From NCBI GenBank assembly GCA_001661515.1, contig LUVW01000040.1, positions 118,415-182,414 of the forward strand: a DNA stretch of 64,000 bases, written 5' to 3'. The position numbers were made by a program, and so were the translations under genes. Positions 59,801 to 64,000 of this stretch are shown one piece after another. Under the pieces are notes generated by a model. It was not told the DNA's origin, did no database searches, and was given only the letters and a program-made list of their open reading frames with translations. The number at the start of each line of letters is the position of its first letter. Position 1 is the stretch's first letter. The DNA is from Capniomyces stellatus. Its lineage: Eukaryota > Kickxellomycota > Harpellomycetes > Harpellales > Legeriomycetaceae.

Positions 59801-62800
59801 ACTCTTTAATCCCACTATCATTCCCACCATTGATTTTCGCAACAGACTTTAGCGAGTCATCCGAACAATTCTTGGCACAGCTCAGTAGTATTGCAAACGG
59901 GTTCAAGAGATCCAGCAGCTCCGAGTCGCCTAACACAGCCCCACTACTCTGACCACCCGCAGCCATCCCATAACTACCAAATATGAATTGTCCTGCAGCA
60001 GCGATGATATCAAAGACAAGATCCAAGTCGCCAGGTCGGAGGGTCGAGTTTAGCATCTGAATGCCGATAAATAGCATGCTCGATGTAGCCGCGTTCAATT
60101 TCAGCTTTTGAGCTTTACTATCTTGGTAAAGTCTACACCCACTGTTTCTCTTTATATAGTCCACCAGTTTTTCAATGGTTGCTGTCTCGGTGTTGCCAAT
60201 TCCATCAGCAAGCTTTAAATCCAGAGCCAAGATCCCCGATATGCCGATAACCACCTGATTAATAAATAGATACTCGTCCTCGCTGAAGTTTTTATTGAGG
60301 TCTTCTTTGCCCTCGCCAGATACAGGGTCATGCAAGTCCCAACACCCCAAGCTTCTCAGAGCGCTAAAGACCCTCTTCAGTCCGTCAGCTAATACTGAGC
60401 TGCTATCCCTAACATCAACCTCCTTCCCACCCCTCCCACCGCCAACTCGGCCCTGTGTATCCTTGAAATCTGCTGCGTATCTGCTTACAAGTCGCAATAG
60501 GCCTTTAACACACGCAACAGATGTATACTTCATGTCAATCAATCCGCGCTTTTTGCTTTCTATTCCCAGCACCAAATAGAATGTCTCCACCACATATATA
60601 ATCCTGTTGACCATAAAGTTCATCAAATTAACCGTATCAACATGGTTACCGCCCATAGACAGTACCCATTCAACAGCACTGTAAATTGTCGCTGAAACAA
60701 TCACATCCGATTCACCAAGCAGTGGATCCCTGCTGTCTAGTGCCACAGAGTACTGTTCACTGGATTGGATCTTAAACCAGCTGGACTCATCCAGGAACAT
60801 GTTCATGCATTGTTCACTAACGGCAAACCCTAGTTGTGCATTCCCCCCACTCATCAGCGACTTGGCCAGTGCCCCCAAGATAAAAATGGCATTAGACCTC
60901 ACATTTGGGCTGTTGGTTTTGAGCGTCGCTATTTTTTGCAAGTATGAGCAGATGTCCCCAATGTCGCTGTTGGTGAACACCGTGCTGTTGCAGAGCTCAA
61001 TGTTGCAAAAGTAGCATGAAACTAGCGAAACAAAAGAATCGGGTTGGTCCAAATACTCGAACATCGATGTAACGTCGTTTATTAGCATCCAAAGCTTGCT
61101 CTTCAAACAATCCACCTTTGCACCATTCTCGGCGCCAGCTCCTGCTTCGCCCAAAGGCTTCCGAGCTGCTATTCTCTCACGGGTTTCTGACGCCGCATAG
61201 CTTGATGTCAAGTATCCTATGGCTAAGCCCGAGTTCACGCCTATATTATCCACACTCGACCCCTCAATGTAACTTCTGCCCAAACAATCTGTCATAACAG
61301 CATCAATACCAAAATTCCCACCATTCAACTCATCATCGTCACCATCATCACCTCCATCCATGTCAACGTTTTGGCCTCCAAGTCCCGCATTCACTCGTCT
61401 GGCGTTTAGCCCTCTTAACAAACTGCGTCTCATAGTTGACACTTCTCTGTCCATTAACGCTGAAAGTACTGCCGACCAGCCATTGTTTGCATTCAACAGT
61501 TTATGCTCAGACGCCCATCTCTCCTTGCTTGGTACTGCTGTTACTTGGCTTAAAACCGCCTCTACAAACTGCCCAGTACTCCCTGCCAACTCCACAGCTG
61601 GTTCCCACATCTCAATAGGATACTCCACAATCACTTTCCAAGCTGTACCATAAACGACTTCCAGGTTTTTATTCGCGTCCGTTTGCAAAGCAAATTCGTT
61701 TTGGCCAGATAGTGTCGACTCAGCGGATGCGGGTTCTGGTTTAGACTTTGAGCAAGCCACATTCAGACTTTCAACAGTCAAAGGAATTACAAACTCTGCC
61801 AGCACTTCGTTTAAAAAAACCTCTTTGTTCTCACTTAGCGTTCCTGGATCCTTATTTTTTAATCCGCTGTACTCGGGTATTATCGAAAAGTACTCTAAAA
61901 ATGACAACAAAACGTCAAACTCCTCATCTTGACCAGCCGTCTGATCCACATGCACCCTACTGCCTTCAGTGCCACCACTACCTTTGCTGCTGTGGGCAGC
62001 TATTTTCTCCTTTTGCTTTAAAAACCCACTTACAACCTTCTTTGCCATCTCTTTTTTCCCAAGAGCAATCCAAACCGCCTGACTATCCAAGTTTCCAAGA
62101 ACAACACACCTAGTAACCAGCTTTATATACATCGCCATAACCTTTTGCCATCCACCAATGTATCTGGTTTTTGCCTCACCCAATCCGCATTCTTGGCTAA
62201 GAGTCGAGTCAATATCCAAGTTGATTTTGTTCCGATTGGCTTTAATCTTTTGATTTAAAATCGCCAGTACCAAGCTGCTGAAATAGTCCCCATCCTTCTC
62301 AACCAACTCCATCAAAACAACTATTATTGTAAACTCCATTTCTATCTCATGCACTAGGCTCTCACTTCCAGCAGTCACTTTGCTGCTTTTAACTACGCTT
62401 TGTTGGATCACAGCTACCAAGTCGTTCCAGACCCTATAGTTGTTTTGGACAATTATACCCATCATCCTCATTGCCAAACACTGTAGTCTCTCAACCTCGC
62501 CTATGCCCCCCTCCCCTTCCCTCCCTCCTACACCCGACGATTTTCCCATTTTGAACAGCTTACCCCCAACTCTCACCACTTCTGCCGTCGCTATTGCATC
62601 TTTACTCGATCCCAATCCTCCCATGCCCTTTAAAAAGAGCAATCTTTGCCCCTCGCACTCTCCATACATTTTGACTGCCTTTAAATAAATGCCAATACAT
62701 ACCAAGCTGTCCATCCTTTTATTAGCCACTAGCTGATTGTTTATTTTTTCAATCATGCAAGATACCATCTCCAAATTTGTTACTCTGGCCTTTCCATCTG

Positions 62801-64000
62801 CGTAACCCTGCAGTGTGTGGTGAAAGCATAACAACGGGACTATAAAATTTGGGTTTATCCCTACTCTATTAATCCAGTTTCCCAATTCCCTTCCTCCCAT
62901 ACTAGCATCAGCTTTTATTGCATTGCAGAATCCTAGATAATCAATGTACTCTTGAAGTATTATGTTGATCTCTCCTCCCAAGAAAAGTTCTTTAAACAGC
63001 ACAGACACCTACACTCAGCCAACATGGTTTCAGCCCAAAAAGTTGTTAATTCTACGCATATCTATACCTGTTTATGTTTATACTTTCCAAAAATTAAAAG
63101 TTAAAACTTAAACCAAGTACACTCAGAGTCGATTAATTAATAGTTGGCTTGCCTTGTGACCAATTTCAAACGTCCCCCCTACTTCCAGGCTGCCATTACT
63201 TTTGCTGTTCAGCAAAATATGCTCAATCTTATTTTTGGTGGCCATGGCTTGTTCTTTAGATCTTAGATCTATTCCCTCAACTTCCATTTTTGCCAAACTG
63301 TACCAGCCAACCATCACCAGCTCTTTACTTTTTTCAACACCATAGCAGTCCAACACTCGTAGCAAAATCTCAAGACCCTCGATTGCCATTGATTGGCCCA
63401 GGCTGGAGCAAGTTTGATCTAGCAAGTTGCTTAGGACTACCCACGCTAATGTAAATACAACTTGCTTAAAATCTTTGGCGTCCCGTCCTTCGCCATTCTC
63501 TCTGCGATTTACAATCAAATTTACCGAATTCATCTCGTCGACCAACCTTAGCAGCATTATTAAATCATTCACACGGTCTTCATCAACTACGCTTGAAAGT
63601 ACACTACTGTCAGCTGAATCCTCGCCAGTCATAATCTGTTTGCTGGCTGAATCCAAAACACTCCAAACCGCTCTAAACACACCCACCTCAAAATCGATAA
63701 AGCAACTATCATCTATATTTCCACCATTGTCAACAAGTAGCTCGGTGTTTGATTTCATTAACTTCCATACAATCTGTGCACTATTCCTCCAACTTCGAAC
63801 CCACTCCTCCTTGGTAAACAGTGGTCGCACATCGCCCGTGTTCAACTGGCTTGGTATGTTTAAAACTCTGTGTGTGTCCGACCCCATAAACTGGTCATTT
63901 AGGCTGCTGGCAAACTTGAGTATTTTTATAGAAACTGCCATCGACCTTTTGCTCTTTGAACTAATCGATTCTGTGGCAAGACATTCAGCTAGCCTGAATA
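56805..64000 (-). CDS. Giant alpha-helical repeat protein, 5'-partial (possibly focadhin/RST1-like)
   Basis: Two exons are visible (64000-63153, open to the window edge, and 63008-56805), giving over 2,340 residues. The junction HK|VSVLFKELF uses a GCAAGC donor and a GTGTAG acceptor across 144 bp; no GT donor in that area keeps the frame before the stop. The protein is leucine-rich with HEAT/ARM-like helical pairs throughout, for example SNAIFILGALAKSLMSG and YTSVACVKGLLRLVSRYA. Ser/Gly/Asn low-complexity inserts interrupt it. I see no transmembrane or catalytic motif. A stretch LWNAIHLMKWPFPVVDFTNLFDSLF resembles the PxxDWxxLL-type element of focadhin/RST1 (DUF3730) proteins, an uncertain match. 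Other giant HEAT scaffolds such as Nup, Laa1 or Trm732 types are not excluded. The apparent ATG at 63941 is probably internal, since the frame continues to the edge. Confidence 0.7.

Overview
The window is nuclear DNA from a fungus. Genes carry short spliceosomal introns (about 90-190 bp where I could place them; two in the carrier gene are similar or slightly longer). Coding blocks are relatively GC-rich and are separated by very AT-rich spacers. The gene set is fungal: class V myosin, importin-11/Kap120, Erv1, Ppn1 endopolyphosphatase, CHO1-type phosphatidylserine synthase, Mediator Med1, and GPI-anchored wall-type proteins. AT-richness, long spacers and divergence from ascomycete/basidiomycete sequences suggest an early-diverging lineage, perhaps Kickxellomycotina such as Harpellales. 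That placement is an inference. I found no rRNA, tRNA, CRISPR array or intact transposon.

Layout. 0-8 kb: the 3' end of a repeat-rich GPI-type surface protein, an unrecognised 560-589 aa acidic protein, a long spacer, and a second GPI-type surface protein that shares a CYDGGC signature with the first. 8.3-13.7 kb: class V myosin (minus). 13.7-17.8 kb: AT-rich spacer. 17.8-19.8 kb: a small secreted betagamma-crystallin-like protein convergent with phosphatidylserine synthase. 19.8-22.3 kb: a spacer holding a decayed Tc1/mariner transposase. 22.3-26.5 kb: seven-exon importin-11. 26.9-37.1 kb: three mitochondrial genes (Erv1, an SLC25 carrier, NAD(P)-malic enzyme) with large spacers. 38.3-42.0 kb: a UBTD1/2-like ubiquitin-domain protein convergent with Ppn1. 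43.8-46.2 kb: nucleoside diphosphate kinase with an N-terminal hydrophobic segment, convergent with a six-exon RWD protein (Gir2/RWDD1). 46.9-50.0 kb: eight-exon Med1. 50-56.8 kb: mostly uninterpretable, with a few exon-like fragments. 56.8-64 kb: a giant helical-repeat protein (over 2,340 residues visible) running off the right edge.

Most conserved genes are housekeeping and unrelated to each other; I see no operon-like or cluster logic and no convincing undescribed multi-gene system. The best leads are the CYDGGC surface-protein pair, the secreted crystallin-like protein, the NDPK with a signal-anchor-like N-terminus, the giant repeat protein, two GC-AG introns, and a 7-nt first coding exon. 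Exon models were joined by hand from splice consensus, reading frame and family similarity; each complete model sums to a multiple of three.
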